A stretch of 64,000 bases of DNA from CAVVZJ01 sp963752755 (GTDB lineage Bacteria > Planctomycetota > Planctomycetia > Isosphaerales > Isosphaeraceae), in assembly GCA_963752755.1 (NCBI GenBank), contig CAVVZJ010000001.1:496001-560000 (forward strand), given 5' to 3'. The translations under genes and the position numbers were made by a program. Shown here one piece after another: positions 48,919 to 58,868 of this stretch. Below the pieces are notes generated by a model that saw nothing but the letters and a program-made list of their open reading frames with translations, made no database searches and was not told the origin of the DNA. Positions within the stretch are counted from its first letter, which is position 1. The number at the start of each line of letters is the position of its first letter.

Positions 48919-51900
48919 GCCAACGCATCCAGCCGCTTCCGGGCCTCGGTGGCGTTCGGGTCGTCGGGGAACTGCTCGATCAGCTCGCGATAGCTGGTCG
49001 AGGCGTCGGCGGGCCGGGCGTCGGCCTCGGCGACCTTGCCGGCTTCGAGGAGGGCGGAGGCCTGGAGGGCGGGGGCGTCGTAGGAGAAGGCGACGGCGAG
49101 GAACGCCCGCTCGGCCTCGTGGTAGTGCTTCTCGAAGAAGTGGGTCTCGCCGATCATGAACTGGGCGCGGGCGGCCAGCTCGGTGCTGGGGGCGGCGTCG
49201 ATGGCGGCCTGGTAGGCGGCGCGGGCGTCGTCGAATCGGGGAGCGGCCTGGCTCTGGAGAGCACGGCCGCGGGCATAGTGGACCTCCGCCAACTGCGGGA
49301 AGTCGGGCAGTCTGGCCGCGAGGGCATCGGCCTCGGCGAGCACGTCGGACCACTTCTTCAGGGCCACGAGACACTGGATGCGACGCATCCAGGCCGTCGC
49401 CCGCCAGGGCTCGGCGTCGGGGCCGGCCTCGGCGGCGAGGGCGGCGAACTCGGGCTCGGCGGCGGTGGGATCATCGGCGTGGAAGGCCGACTCGGCCCGC
49501 CAGAAACGGGCCTGATCGCCGAGCGGACCGTCGGGGAAGTCGTCGGCCAGCCGGCCAAAGTGAGCGCGGGCGGACGGCCAGTCGGAGCGGTCGAACGCAA
49601 TCCGGCCGAGCAGGTAGAGGGCTTCCTGAACCGTCGACGGATCGGCCTTCGCCCCCGCCGCCGCGAGCGGTTCGAGCAGGCTCGCAGCCTCGTCGGGATG
49701 GCGGTCGGCATAGGCGAGCTTGGCGAGATCGACGCGGGCGGTCGTGGTGGCGGGGCTGTCGGGGAATGTCGTGAAGAGGGTCTGGAAGGCCGTGTCCGAC
49801 TCGTCCTTGCGGCCGGCGTCCCGGAGGGCCCAGGCGTATTCGGATTGGACAGCATCGCGCCCCTCGGCACTTTCGGGGCTGGCCTGGAGATAGGCGGCGA
49901 AGGCGTCGGCGGCCTCGGCGGGCTTGTCCGAGCGGACGAGCAAGCGGGCACGGGCGAGCTGGGCGCGGGGACCCTGGGGACTGGCGGCGTACTTCTCGGC
50001 GGCCTCGGCGTAGGCGGCGAGGGCGGCCTCGTTCTGGCCGGACTTCTCCAGCGACCAGGCCCGCATGTACGCGGCCTCGGGAGCGTACGGGCCGTCGGGG
50101 TTCGCGGCGACGGCGTCCGCGAAGGCCCCGGCGGCCTCGGCGGGCTTCTCGATGCCGACCAGAGCCCAACCGAGCCCGGAGCGGGCCTGGGCTGAGAAGT
50201 CGGTCGGTTGACCCTCAGCAACCGGTCGAAAGTAGGGCGACGGCGCGCTCGGCCTGGTCCGCCTTGAGGGCTTCCTCGCCGAGTCGGACGCGGAGCCGGA
50301 CGAGATCCTCGCTCTCGGGCCACTCGCGGGCGAGGCGGTCGAGGGCGGCCTGCGACGCCTCCTCCTGGCCGAGTCGGTGGTAGGCGTCGGCGAGGTAGGC
50401 GAGGGCGTGGGGGGCGAGCTCTCCCTTCGGGTTGTCGTCGAGGTAGCTTCTCCAGGGGCTCGATGGACTCGGCGAACTGGCCCGGCTCGAAGCGGGTCTG
50501 GCCAAGGGCGTAGTGGGCATTCGCGGCGAAGGGCGCGGCTGGGGCGCGGGCCATCGCGTCGAGGACCTCGGCGGCCTTGTCCCCCTGGTTGGTGGCCTTG
50601 TAGGCGAGGCTCAGGTCGTAGCGGGCGGCCTGGGTGAGTTCGGGAGAGAGCCCTTCCGCGTCGAGCAGGGAGCGGAGCAAGGGGATCGCCTCGGCGTCCT
50701 GACCGGCGGCGCGGAGGGCGCGGGACTCGATCAGGAGGGCGTTCGGGCGCAGCGGACTGCTCGGATACCGCGTAACCAGTTGCGCGGCAAGGGCGCGGGC
50801 GTCGGCAAGGTCTTTCGCTTCGAGGGCCATCCGCGCGGCGGCGAGCAAGGCGCGGTCGGCCCAGGCATCGCGGGGGAAGTCGGCGGCGACCTTCTGGAAG
50901 CGGGCCCGCGCCTCGGCCGGGCGGTCGAGTTTCTGGAGGGCCTCGGCGGATCGGAAGAGGAGCATCGGCTTCAAGGGTGATGTCGGCGAACCGCTTCAAG
51001 GTCGGCGTCCCAGGTCGCGAGGGCCTGCTCGGGCTGGTCGCGGAGGTCGAACTGCAAGCCGCCGAGGTCATACGCCGCCTGCGACGCCAAGGCCGCCGGG
51101 GTGGACGGGTCGGCGGCCAGCGGCTGCGAGCAACGCCTCGGCCTCGTCGGCCCGCTTCAAGGCGATCATCGCCTCGGCCCGTCGCAGACGCGCCTCGGGC
51201 ACGGCGGCGCCCTGGGGATGGCCTTGCTCGAGGTCCGCGAAGGTGGCGGCGGCCTCCTCGAATCGGCCGGCGTCGGCCTGGGTCTGACCGAGCTGAAGCT
51301 GAGCCCGCTCCGACCACGGGGAATTCGCTCGGGCCACCAGCGGTTCCAGTGTGGCGATCGCGGCGTCGGTCTCCCCCTGGGCGGCCAGGACGCGGGCGAG
51401 GTAGTAACGGGAGCGGTCGGCGAGCGGGCCGTTCGGGAAGTCGGTCAAAGCCTTCTCGTAAGCCTCGCGGGCGCCGGCGAGGTCGTTCAAGGCGAAACGG
51501 ACGTCACCCAGGTAGGGCCAGGCGGCGTCGAGGTGAGGATGCTTCGGATAGGCTTGCACGAACGCTTCGAGGTCCCGCCGGGCCGTCTCCAGGTCGCGCA
51601 TCAGGTAAGCGGCCTCGCCCAGCCGGAACCGCGCCGTGGGGGCGTTCGGGTGCTCGGGCGCCATCTTCAAAAAGGCTTCGAGATGGCGACGGGCCTCGGC
51701 GTACTGGAGCAAGAAGAGGCGGGCGCGGGCCAGGCCGTAGAGGGCGTCGGCGGCATCGCGACCGGGCGGGGCGTCGCGAAGGAACTTCTCGTATTCCTCG
51801 GCCGCCAGTTCATAGCGCCGCTGGTTGAGCAACGCATTGGCGAAGTTCAGGCCCGGCGGGACCCGACGAGCCCCGGGCATCGTGCTGGCCACGCGATCGG

Positions 51901-51997
51901 GGGCCTCCTGGCCTCGCGTCCCGGTCGCGACGACCAGGCCAAGGACAATCAGGGTCCAGAGACGGGGCCGGGTCGTTGCGGGTCGGGCGCGTCGCAC
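48912..51997 (-). CDS. Large secreted TPR-repeat protein (frameshifted)
   Basis: GTG 51997 is a good start, with AAGGAGG 9 bases upstream; it opens VRRARPATTRPRLWTLIVLGLVVATGTRGQ, a signal peptide or anchor. From there about 1,000 residues are stacked tetratricopeptide-type helices (FANALLNQRRYELAAEEYEKFLRDAPPG, ALYGLARARLFLLQYAEARRHLEAFLKMAPEHPNA, repeated to the end NATEARKRLDALAS). Reading must move by one extra base at about 51110, 51010, 50990, 50450 and 50230. Tol-Pal/YbgF-like TPR chains of this kind act as scaffolds at the envelope. The exact partners are unknown. Confidence 0.75.
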
Positions 51998-52404
51998 GGG
52001 TCCGTTTCCTCCTTGCGGGACGTCGGCCGGCGATCCAACGATCCAGGTCCGATCTTCCAGCCCCAAACCGTTATAACTCCCCGCTGCAATCCCACTCAAG
52101 TCCGACAACCTCCATCGTCCACCGCCCCCCCTGTTCTCCAGCCGATTGGAACCGGTCCCGGCGAAATAAGAAGAAGGCGCAAAGTTTGCACGGGGGGCCT
52201 CCGTCTCGCAGTTCCGAAGGGCCTTGACTGGTTCCTGAATCCTGGCTTATCGGCCCAATTGGCACATTTTGTGAAAAACCCCCAGACAACGCATTTGGTG
52301 ATCTTGTATAATGGGCGGACCCCGGCCGGGGACGGAGCGGTTCCGATCCCGTGGCCGACGGTTGTTCCCCGTCCCGCAGTTCCCCAGAACCGGAGGTGAC
52401 ACCG
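51998..52404. other. Divergent intergenic region
   Basis: About 400 bases between the TPR gene (minus) and the repeat-protein gene (plus). It is AT-richer than surrounding DNA and includes the promoter candidate at 52283-52312. Confidence 0.4.
52283..52312 (+). promoter_or_regulatory. Candidate promoter for the tandem-repeat protein
   Basis: CAGACA (52283-52288), 18-base spacer, consensus TATAAT (52307-52312), about 90 bases before the ATG. This is the best -10 box in the window. Confidence 0.55.
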
Positions 52405-52962
52405 ATGACGCGACGAATGATGGGGCTCATGGCCGCTCTGGTTTTCGGCCTGACCACGATGACCGCTCACGCCCAGAATGCCCAGACTCCGGGCAAGAGC
52501 ACGCCGCAGGTCCCGGGCAAGGCCATGCCGCAGGCCGGCGCAGGCTCCCCAGGTCCCGGGCAAGGCCATGCCGCAGGCCGGCCCTGCCGGTCAAGTGCCG
52601 GGTGTTCCGGGTAAGAGCACGCCGCAAGCCGGCGCGGCCCCGCAGGTGCCGGGCAAGGCCATGCCGCAAGCCGGCAGGCCCCGCAGGTGCCGGGCAAGGC
52701 CATGCCGCAAGCCGGCGCCGCCGGTCAGATTCCGGGCAAGGCCATGCCGCAGGCCACCATGACGCCTCAGGCCGCCACCCAGGTGCCGGGCAAGAGCACG
52801 CCGCAGGTGCCGGGCAAGGCCATGCCGCAAGCCGGCGCCGCCGGTCAGATTCCGGGCAAGGCCATGCCGCAAGCCGGCGCCGCCGGTCAGATTCCGGGCA
52901 AGGCCATGCCGCAAGCCGGCGCCGCCGGTCAGGTTCCGGGCAAGGCCGCGCCGCAGTATTGA
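52405..52962 (+). CDS. Secreted low-complexity VPGKAMPQAG-repeat protein (frameshifted)
   Basis: ATG 52405 follows GGAGGTGA by six bases. A signal peptide (MTRRMMGLMAALVFGLTTMTAHAQ) leads into near-identical units such as (Q)VPGKAMPQAGAAG and QIPGKAMPQAGAAG, alternating with VPGKSTPQ variants. Reading shifts by +1 near 52543 and by -1 near 52675, each inside a repeat, then ends QVPGKAAPQY. The joined mature part is about 160 residues with no hydrophobic core, rich in Pro, Gly, Ala and Lys; VPG motifs recall elastin-like sequences. It may be a flexible extracellular linker or matrix protein. No family is recognised. Confidence 0.7.
52503..52950 (+). repeat. Tandem 42-base repeats in the secreted protein gene
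   Basis: Units of about 42 bases built on the core GTGCCGGGCAAGGCCATGCC. The last three (from about 52820) are nearly identical; earlier ones are interrupted by shorter AGAGCACGCC variants. The unit encodes QI/VPGKAMPQAGAAG, and copies differ mostly at silent positions. Confidence 0.7.
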
Positions 52963-53049
52963 TGACGACAACGACCGCGAACCGGGAGCCACGCGGCGAC
53001 GGACGTGGCGCCCGGCTCGATCCGGCTCCCCACAACTCCCCTCGCAACG

Positions 53050-53080
53050 ACTCCCCGGTTCACCGGCTCGGGGAGTTTTT
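53050..53080 (+). terminator. Rho-independent terminator
   Basis: ACTCCCCG (53050-53057) pairs with CGGGGAGT (53069-53076), loop of 11, then TTTTT at 53076-53080. It ends the repeat-protein transcript. The following 53081-53477 holds no gene. Confidence 0.8.
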
Positions 53081-53477
53081 CGTGCGCCGAAACCTTTTGG
53101 GTACCAGAAAGTTCGGGCTGGTGTCGTGAGCCGTGTCGCCCCATCCCGGGCGGTTTTGCCCCTGGCAGTCGGTGGCTCGATGGGGTAAGCTGACATTCAA
53201 GGAGGCCGACGGGCCAGGACTGTGAGAACGCCTGCTTCGAGGCGGCTTGCATTCCCTTTCCTCGCCGAGAGGCACCCGGGACGCCGCGCCTCGATCCGTC
53301 CATGCGCCCGACCGGACCCTTCGACGTCCCGGTCCGGTTCCGGGGTCCATGTTTCTCGGCGTCCGCATCCGTCCGACCAGCTCGTCTCGGGCCTAGCGAC
53401 CCGGCCGAGGGTCGGGAACCCCTCCGCCCCCCGAAGGGTTGGGCGGTCCCTGCCACACGAAGGAGAAGACACGCATT

Positions 53478-53768
53478 ATGAGGATTTACGTCGGGAATCT
53501 GGATTACGGCCTCACCTCCGACGAGTTGCGCGAGCTGTTCGAGCCGTTCGGCGAGGTGGCCTGGGCCGAGGTCCAAATCCGTGCGCGCACGGGCCGCTCC
53601 CGCGGCTTCGGCCTGGTCGAGATGCCCAATGACCACGAGGCCGAGGCCGCCATCGCCGCCCTGAACGGCCGCGAACACCTCGACCGCGCCCTGACGGTCA
53701 ACGAGTCCCGACCGCGCCGGACGGTGCGCGACCTCTACGCCGGCAGCGGCTGGTTCGGCGGGCGTTGA
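53478..53768 (+). CDS. RRM-type RNA-binding protein
   Basis: 96 residues from ATG 53478; AAGGAG lies about 13 bases upstream, with a possible long structured leader before it. One RNA recognition motif: RNP2 is IYVGNL (residues 3-8) and RNP1 is RGFGLVEM (about 43-50), with a short Arg/Gly tail. Bacterial RRM proteins of this size bind single-stranded RNA and are often cold-induced. The C-rich, G-rich 5' sequence (53380-53460) could fold, but I cannot show a thermosensor. Confidence 0.9.
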   Translation: MRIYVGNLDYGLTSDELRELFEPFGEVAWAEVQIRARTGRSRGFGLVEMPNDHEAEAAIAALNGREHLDRALTVNESRPRRTVRDLYAGSGWFGGR

Positions 53769-54016
53769 CCTGACCGGAACGCAGCCAGCGGCCCGGAGGG
53801 CCGGGGTCGTCGCGCCGAGTCAGGGGGGGACGGGCCGGGACAGCCGCCGTCGATCGCGGGCCATCCTCGACCCTCTCGGCACGATCCCGGCCGAGCCGAG
53901 CCGGTTCGATCCGACCTGCCCTCCGGCGCTCCGCCCCATTCTCGACGGATCTTCCAGGCATTTCTTCCCCCGGCGGGTCAACTCCCTCTTCTCGCTTCCC
54001 GGAAACCCGTCCTCCG

Positions 54017-54886
54017 ATGAACAAGGCCGATCGCGAGCGCAACCTCGCCGTCTTCATCGACCTGGAGAACCTCGCCATGGGGTTCAGCAACCAGCGTCGC
54101 ACGTCGAAATTCGAGATCCAGAAGGTCCTCGAACGGCTGGTCGAGAAGGGCAAGCTCATCGTCAAGAAGGCCTATTCCGACTGGGGCCGCTACCAGGCCT
54201 ACACCGCCCCTTTCCATGAAGCCGGCATCGAGCTGATCGAGATCCCCAAGCGGAGCCAGACCGGCAAGAACTCGGCCGATATCCGCCTGGTCGTCGATGC
54301 GATGGACCTCGCCTGGAGCAAGCCGCACGTCGATACCTTCGTGATCGTCTCCGGTGACAGCGACTTCTCCCCCCTCGTCTCCAAGCTCAAGGAGAACGGC
54401 AAGCACGTCATCGGCCTGGGCATGAAGGGCTCGACCTCCGACCTGCTCCGCGATAACTGCGACGAGTTCATCTATTACGAGGACCTCGAACGCCAGGAGG
54501 CCGACGAGAAGGAGATCGTCACCTCGCTCGACGCCTCCCTGCCCGAGCTTCCCGAGCGCAAGCGCGAGGCGTTCGCCCTGCTGATTGACGCCTGCAACGC
54601 CCTGCGTCGCGAGAATCATGAAATCCTGTATGCTTCCATGATCAAGGAGACGATGAAGCGCAAGAAGCCCTCCTTTGACGAGAGCTACTACGGCTACAAG
54701 AGCTTCACCCACCTCCTCGAAGATGCGGACAACCACGCTCTGGTGGACATCGAGCAGAATCCCAAGAGCGGGACTTACGTCGTAACCGGCTTCGGCAAGG
54801 ACCGCGACGGGTCGCGTCCGGCCGACCGCGAGCCGATCCGCAGTCCGACGGCCCGGCCCCGCCGTCGCCGGACCCGCCGCGATTAA
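54017..54886 (+). CDS. NYN-domain protein with C-terminal OST-HTH/LOTUS-like domain
   Basis: 289 residues from ATG 54017. The N-terminal NYN (PIN-like) nuclease fold shows its acidic residues: LAVFIDLENLAMGF, SADIRLVVDAMDLAW and VIVSGDSDFSPLVSKLKENGKHVIGLG. The C-terminal region (about 170-255; ALLIDACNALRRENHEILYASMIKETMKRKKPSFDESYYGYKSFTHLLEDADNHALV) is an OST-HTH/LOTUS-like unit. A basic Arg-rich tail ends it. NYN proteins (LabA/DUF88) are putative RNases; the LOTUS domain may bind RNA. It sits near an RRM gene but on a separate transcript. Confidence 0.88.
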   Translation: MNKADRERNLAVFIDLENLAMGFSNQRRTSKFEIQKVLERLVEKGKLIVKKAYSDWGRYQAYTAPFHEAGIELIEIPKRSQTGKNSADIRLVVDAMDLAWSKPHVDTFVIVSGDSDFSPLVSKLKENGKHVIGLGMKGSTSDLLRDNCDEFIYYEDLERQEADEKEIVTSLDASLPELPERKREAFALLIDACNALRRENHEILYASMIKETMKRKKPSFDESYYGYKSFTHLLEDADNHALVDIEQNPKSGTYVVTGFGKDRDGSRPADREPIRSPTARPRRRRTRRD

Positions 54887-54976
54887 TCGCCTCCGCCGCC
54901 CTTCGGCGCGCCATCTGCCTTGAGGTCTTCCGGACGTCCGCCCGGGATCATCCCTCGCAAGATGGAGAGGACCGCC

Positions 54977-55869
54977 ATGGCGCAGCCGACCGAACCTGTC
55001 GCGCCCGGTGCGAATCCGGGGCCGCAATCCCCCTTCGGAGCCGACAACCCGCTGCCGCCGCCGAAGCGGCAACTCCCCCCGCCCGACGAGCCCCGCATCG
55101 GCTGGGTCGGGCCGCTCGCCGTGGGCGTCGTCGTGCTCGGCGCCGGCCTGCTCGGCGCGGCCTGGTACTTCCACGTCTGGCCATTCGCAACCGACCACCC
55201 GAACGCCCCTCCCGGCGCCCGGCCGTGGCCGACGGTGAACAGCCCGAGCCTCCGGTCCCGCCACCCTCGCCCGCGCCGGTCGGCGGCGATCGTGTCAGCC
55301 GCAAGGACCTCGACGCCCTCGCGAAGCGTCTCGACCAGATGCAAACACGCCTCGCTGATCAGTCGCCGAACGACCTCCAGCCGATCCGCTCCCAGCTCGA
55401 CACCCTGGCGCCCTTGCCCGGCGAGGTCCAGACCCTGACGACCAAGGTCGCCGACGTGGACCGCCGTCTGGCCGCCGCTGAGAAGACGATCGCGTCGCTC
55501 CGCGGCAAGCTGGGAACGGCCCGGAAGGAGGAGCAGGGCCTCGCCGGACAGGAGTTCGAGACGACCCTCGACCGCGCCATCGCCGACTTCCACGAGGGCC
55601 GTTACCGCGAGGCTCGCCAGCTCTTCGACGACCTCCGCTCCTCCCACCCCGACGACGCCCGCGTCTGGTACTACTCCGCCCTCACCACCGGCCTCACCAG
55701 TGGCGCCTGGGACACGACCGCCGAACGCTACGCCCGTGAAGGCATGGACCGCGAACGCGCCGGTCAGCCCGGAAAGGCCAAGATCGACGCGGCCCTCGCC
55801 GGCCTGACCACCGACACCGGCAAGGACTGGATCGAAGCCTTTCGGCGAAGAGCGGCGTCCTCGCAGTAG
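54977..55869 (+). CDS. Single-helix coiled-coil protein with TPR-like tail (one frameshift)
   Basis: ATG 54977 opens MAQPTEPVAPGANPGPQ, a Pro-rich cytoplasmic stretch, then one helix (VGPLAVGVVVLGAGLLGAAWYFHVW). Near 55220 one base appears lost, so reading moves to VADGEQPEPPVPPP and a coiled-coil (SRKDLDALAKRLDQMQTRLADQ, VQTLTTKVADVDRRLAAAEKTIASLRGKLG). The end is a TPR-like helical unit (ARQLFDDLRSSHPDDARVWYYSALTTGL). The joined protein has about 297 residues. Role unknown, but the layout suits an envelope scaffold. Confidence 0.65.
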
Positions 55870-55897
55870 GGATGGAGGTTCGGAGCCCGCGGAGGGC

Positions 55898-56042
55898 CGA
55901 TTCACCACGAAGGCACAAAGGTCACGAAGGTTGCCCAAACGGATTCAGAGAGCGACCACCTCGGCTGGGAACTTCCTTTGTGCACCCTTGGCGTCCTTTG
56001 TGCCTCTATGGTGAATCCGACCCCCGCTACCCTCTGGCCAGC
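55898..56042. repeat. Inverted repeat with a sequence shared by 63432
   Basis: Arm 55898-55921 and arm 55995-56019 are 24- to 25-base reverse complements with about three mismatches (CACCACGAAGGCACAAAGG versus CCTTTGTGCCTCTATGGTG). The right side, from GCGTCCTTTGTG through CCCCCGCTACCC to CTGGCCA (ending 56040), recurs at 63431-63472. It fills the gap after the coiled-coil gene. Confidence 0.65.
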
Positions 56043-56047
56043 CGCCG

Positions 56048-56431
56048 TCAGCCGTCCGGGTCGTCCAGCAACTCCCGGAGCCGATCGCCCAGCGGCGCGG
56101 GCAGCCGGTCGGGCCAACTCGCATCGATCAGGCCGACGTCGATCAGGTCGAGGATGTGGACCTGATCCTTCCGACGGAACGACGTCAGCTTCATCCGGAC
56201 GAGGGCCTCCAGGCTCAGGACGCGGAAGGCGGCCGTCCGCTCCGACTCGTCCACATCCGGGGCCGGCCAGGCGTACTCGGGCCGGACCTTCTCGCCAGCG
56301 AAGACGACGTGGACGGCGTCTCGGTCCCTGGCGCCGGGGCCGTCGAGGAACATGGCGATTTCGGAGCTGTGGCGGTAAACGAACCCCGCCGTTTCTCGAC
56401 CGGTTCCGACCGCGGTCCTCGGCTGGATCAA
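56048..56431 (-). pseudogene. AbiEii-like nucleotidyltransferase, N-terminal part missing
   Basis: 127 residues, open from 56431. It covers only the C-terminal two thirds of the family: HSSEIAMFLDGPGARDRDAVHVVFAGEKVRPEYAWPAPDVDESERTA then AFRVLSLEALVRMKLTSFRRKDQVHILDLIDVGLIDASWPDRL. The nucleotide-binding GG-x-A and Asp-x-Asp segment expected before it is absent, and the upstream DNA is the end of the PEP-CTERM gene, which overlaps by four bases. This looks like a truncated toxin-type remnant. Confidence 0.65.
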
Positions 56432-58539
56432 CAGCCGCTCGTGCCTTCAGCACCCGGACACCGCGGACGGTGTCCGGGGCCGCCCCGCCGCCGCAGGGCG
56501 ATCAGGGCGCCGCCGGTCGCCAGCAGCAGCCAGGAGCCCGGCTCGGGGACCGGCGCGAAGCGGAGGATGATGTCGCCGTCCTGGGCGCCCTGGCCGACGA
56601 ACGTGTCGAACTTGCCGGCGGCGTAGTCGCCGTTGAGGAGCTTGCCGAAGTTGGTCCGGCCCGCGTTCTGCGAGGCCGCGGCCACGTCGATGATATCCCA
56701 GGTGTGGCCCATCTGCCAGAAGGGGTCAGAGGCGTCGGGGGCCGTGGCCGAGTCGGTGAAGAGGAGCGAGAGCACCGAGGCCGGGTCCAGGGCCAGCGTG
56801 CCGCCGACGAGGCTGATCACGCTGAAGTTCACGCCCGGGTTGGCCGTGCTGTTGGCCCCCAGTTCCCAGGCGTAGTTGCCGCCCGCCGCGATGGTCAGGC
56901 CGCCGGCGCCGACCAGCTCGCCGGGACTTCCGCCCGGCTGACCCGGCCGGATGCCGGTGAACTTGTCATTCCCGCCGTCCCGGACGTCGATCTTCCCCTC
57001 GATCTTGCCGTTGCCCCGGAGCGTACCGCCCTGGAGGATCGTCACGTCGCCACTGCCCGTCCCCGAGCCCTTGCGGTCGTTGTTCACGACCAGGATGCCG
57101 CCGGAGATCAAGGTCCCGTCGAGGTAGGTGTTGTTGTTGGTGAGGGTCAGCATCCCGTCCCCCTGCTTGACCACCTCCAGATGATTCGAGATGACGCCGT
57201 CGAAGACCGAGGCGGCGTTCATGGCGATATCGACCCGGAAGAAAGGGGAGCCCCCGCCGGAGTTCGTCACGGAGGTGTCCTTGGTCCCGGCGAGGGCGTG
57301 GACGGTCGAGCTGAAGCCGTTCAGGTCGAAGGTGCCCTTGTTCTGGAGCCCCAGGCTCGACAGGTCGTGCAGGGCATTGAAGTCGCCGATGCGCAGGGTA
57401 CCGTCCTGGACCGTGGTCGAGCCCCGGTAATCGGTCCGGCCGCTGAGGGTCAGGGTGTTGGCACCGCCCTTGACGAACCGGAGGTTGCCGAGGATCGCCC
57501 CTCCGAAGTCGTCGTTGTTCGGGTTGGCCACGGTGAAGGTCCGGTCGTCCCCGTCGTTGTTGATCACGACGCCGGAGCCGGTCAGCCGGGCGACCTCCTG
57601 GTTGAACCCGTTCCCGTTGGCCGAGCCGCCGAGGTCCAGGGTCGCGGGCACGTCCGGCCCCGAGAGATCCAGGGTGGTCGTGGGGGGCAGGGCGTTGTTG
57701 ATCCCCAGGACAATGGTCGCGCCTCCGAAGATGGAAGTGGAACCGCCGTAGGTGTTCATGCTGGTCAGGGTGAGGGCGCCCGTCCCGGCCTTGACCAGCT
57801 CGCCCGGCCCGCTGATGACACCGCCGAAGGTCGAGGCGTTCCCCGTGGCGGTGGTCAGCCGCGTCACGTTGCCCTTTAGGATCACGCGGCCCGCCCCCGA
57901 GAGGGTCCCGATGGTCGGCCGGACGCCCGCGGCCAGGTCGAGCGTGGCCCCGGTGGCGACCCGGACGTCGGTGTTCGGCAGCCCGTTGTTGTGGTCGATC
58001 AGGAGCGTCCCCGACTGCACGTCGGTCGTGCCCAGGTAGGTGCTGCGGGCCTGCAGGACGAGCGTCCCGCCGCCGAGCTTGACCAGCCCCCCGGCGCCGC
58101 TGAGGCCGCCGCTGAGGGTCAGGCCCGCGGCGGCGTTGTCGACCACCGAGATGCTGATGTTGCCGCTGCCCAGGATGTCGATTGGGGTCGAGATGACGTG
58201 GGAGCCGTTGCCGTTGGCGTTGGTGACGGAGATGTTCCGGATCGCCAGGAGGCGATTCATCCCGTCGGAGGTGAGGGTGTAGGCGTTGGCGTTGTCGATC
58301 CGGAGGGTGCCCAGGGCGGTGTCCTGGTCGAGGGTGACCGTCCGGGCGGCCGTGATCTTGGCCCCGAGGGTGGCGGTGGCGGAGGCCCCGTCGGGGACCA
58401 TCTGGGGATTCCAGTTCGCCGGCACGGACCACTTGCCGTCGGCGTCGATGTTCCACTCCTGGGCCGTCGCGGTCGACGGGGCCCGGGACAGGCCGATCAG
58501 GCCGGCGACGACGATGAGGACGGCGGGCGACTTCCGCAT
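56428..58539 (-). CDS. PEP-CTERM protein with autotransporter-type beta-strand repeats
   Basis: 703 residues from ATG 58539. A signal peptide (LIVVAGLIGLSRAPSTATAQ) is followed by many strands of the autotransporter-associated repeat: AGGLVKLGGGTLVLQARSTYLGTT, GPGELVKAGTGALTLTSMNTYGGSTS, GNLRFVKGGANTLTLSGRTDYRGSTT. The C-terminal PEP-CTERM motif is VPEPGSWLLLATGGALIALRRR, but 18 further residues (GGPGHRPRCPGAEGTSGC) follow, which is unusual. The sorting signal anchors the protein to the surface in exosortase-bearing bacteria. The gene is intact and long, with a strong promoter-like region upstream. Confidence 0.85.
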   Translation of the reverse strand: MRKSPAVLIVVAGLIGLSRAPSTATAQEWNIDADGKWSVPANWNPQMVPDGASATATLGAKITAARTVTLDQDTALGTLRIDNANAYTLTSDGMNRLLAIRNISVTNANGNGSHVISTPIDILGSGNISISVVDNAAAGLTLSGGLSGAGGLVKLGGGTLVLQARSTYLGTTDVQSGTLLIDHNNGLPNTDVRVATGATLDLAAGVRPTIGTLSGAGRVILKGNVTRLTTATGNASTFGGVISGPGELVKAGTGALTLTSMNTYGGSTSIFGGATIVLGINNALPPTTTLDLSGPDVPATLDLGGSANGNGFNQEVARLTGSGVVINNDGDDRTFTVANPNNDDFGGAILGNLRFVKGGANTLTLSGRTDYRGSTTVQDGTLRIGDFNALHDLSSLGLQNKGTFDLNGFSSTVHALAGTKDTSVTNSGGGSPFFRVDIAMNAASVFDGVISNHLEVVKQGDGMLTLTNNNTYLDGTLISGGILVVNNDRKGSGTGSGDVTILQGGTLRGNGKIEGKIDVRDGGNDKFTGIRPGQPGGSPGELVGAGGLTIAAGGNYAWELGANSTANPGVNFSVISLVGGTLALDPASVLSLLFTDSATAPDASDPFWQMGHTWDIIDVAAASQNAGRTNFGKLLNGDYAAGKFDTFVGQGAQDGDIILRFAPVPEPGSWLLLATGGALIALRRRGGPGHRPRCPGAEGTSGC

Positions 58540-58868
58540 GACGATCCCTCCCCTCTCCGGCCGGTTGCGGGCCGGCCACCCGTGCGAGCGGCGCGGTCGT
58601 CGGGGGCGCAGCCAATCATTTCATCACAATCGTAATATAGAGAGCCCATACAAACCTCTTCAATAAAAATCCGCAGAAATTTACGGCCTCCGCGACGACC
58701 GGCCGGCCTCCGTCGGGGCCGGGGCGGACGCCCGACGGCCGTCGCGCCGCGGCGGGGACCGGGGCCCCGGAGGGGCACCGTCAAATCAATTATATAATAT
58801 TGGTAATATATTTTTAATGGCACTAAATTTGCCAGTGCCACCCTGCCGGCGGGGTGTCCGGGGCGGGC
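58540..58868. other. AT-rich region upstream of the PEP-CTERM gene
   Basis: 330 bases with AT-rich blocks (58620-58680, 58790-58820) in otherwise GC-rich DNA. 58818-58824 and 58834-58840 form a TGGCACT/AGTGCCA hairpin. It holds the promoter at 58634-58663 and no gene. Confidence 0.5.
58634..58663 (-). promoter_or_regulatory. Candidate promoter for the PEP-CTERM gene
   Basis: On the minus strand: TTGAAG (58663-58658), 18-base spacer, TATATT (58639-58634). It is about 95 bases before the ATG, in a strikingly AT-rich block. Confidence 0.5.

Noticed and set aside
52478..52950. CRISPR-like reading of the 42-base tandem repeats
   Set aside because: The units are contiguous with no unique spacers and encode a regular peptide; no cas genes are present.
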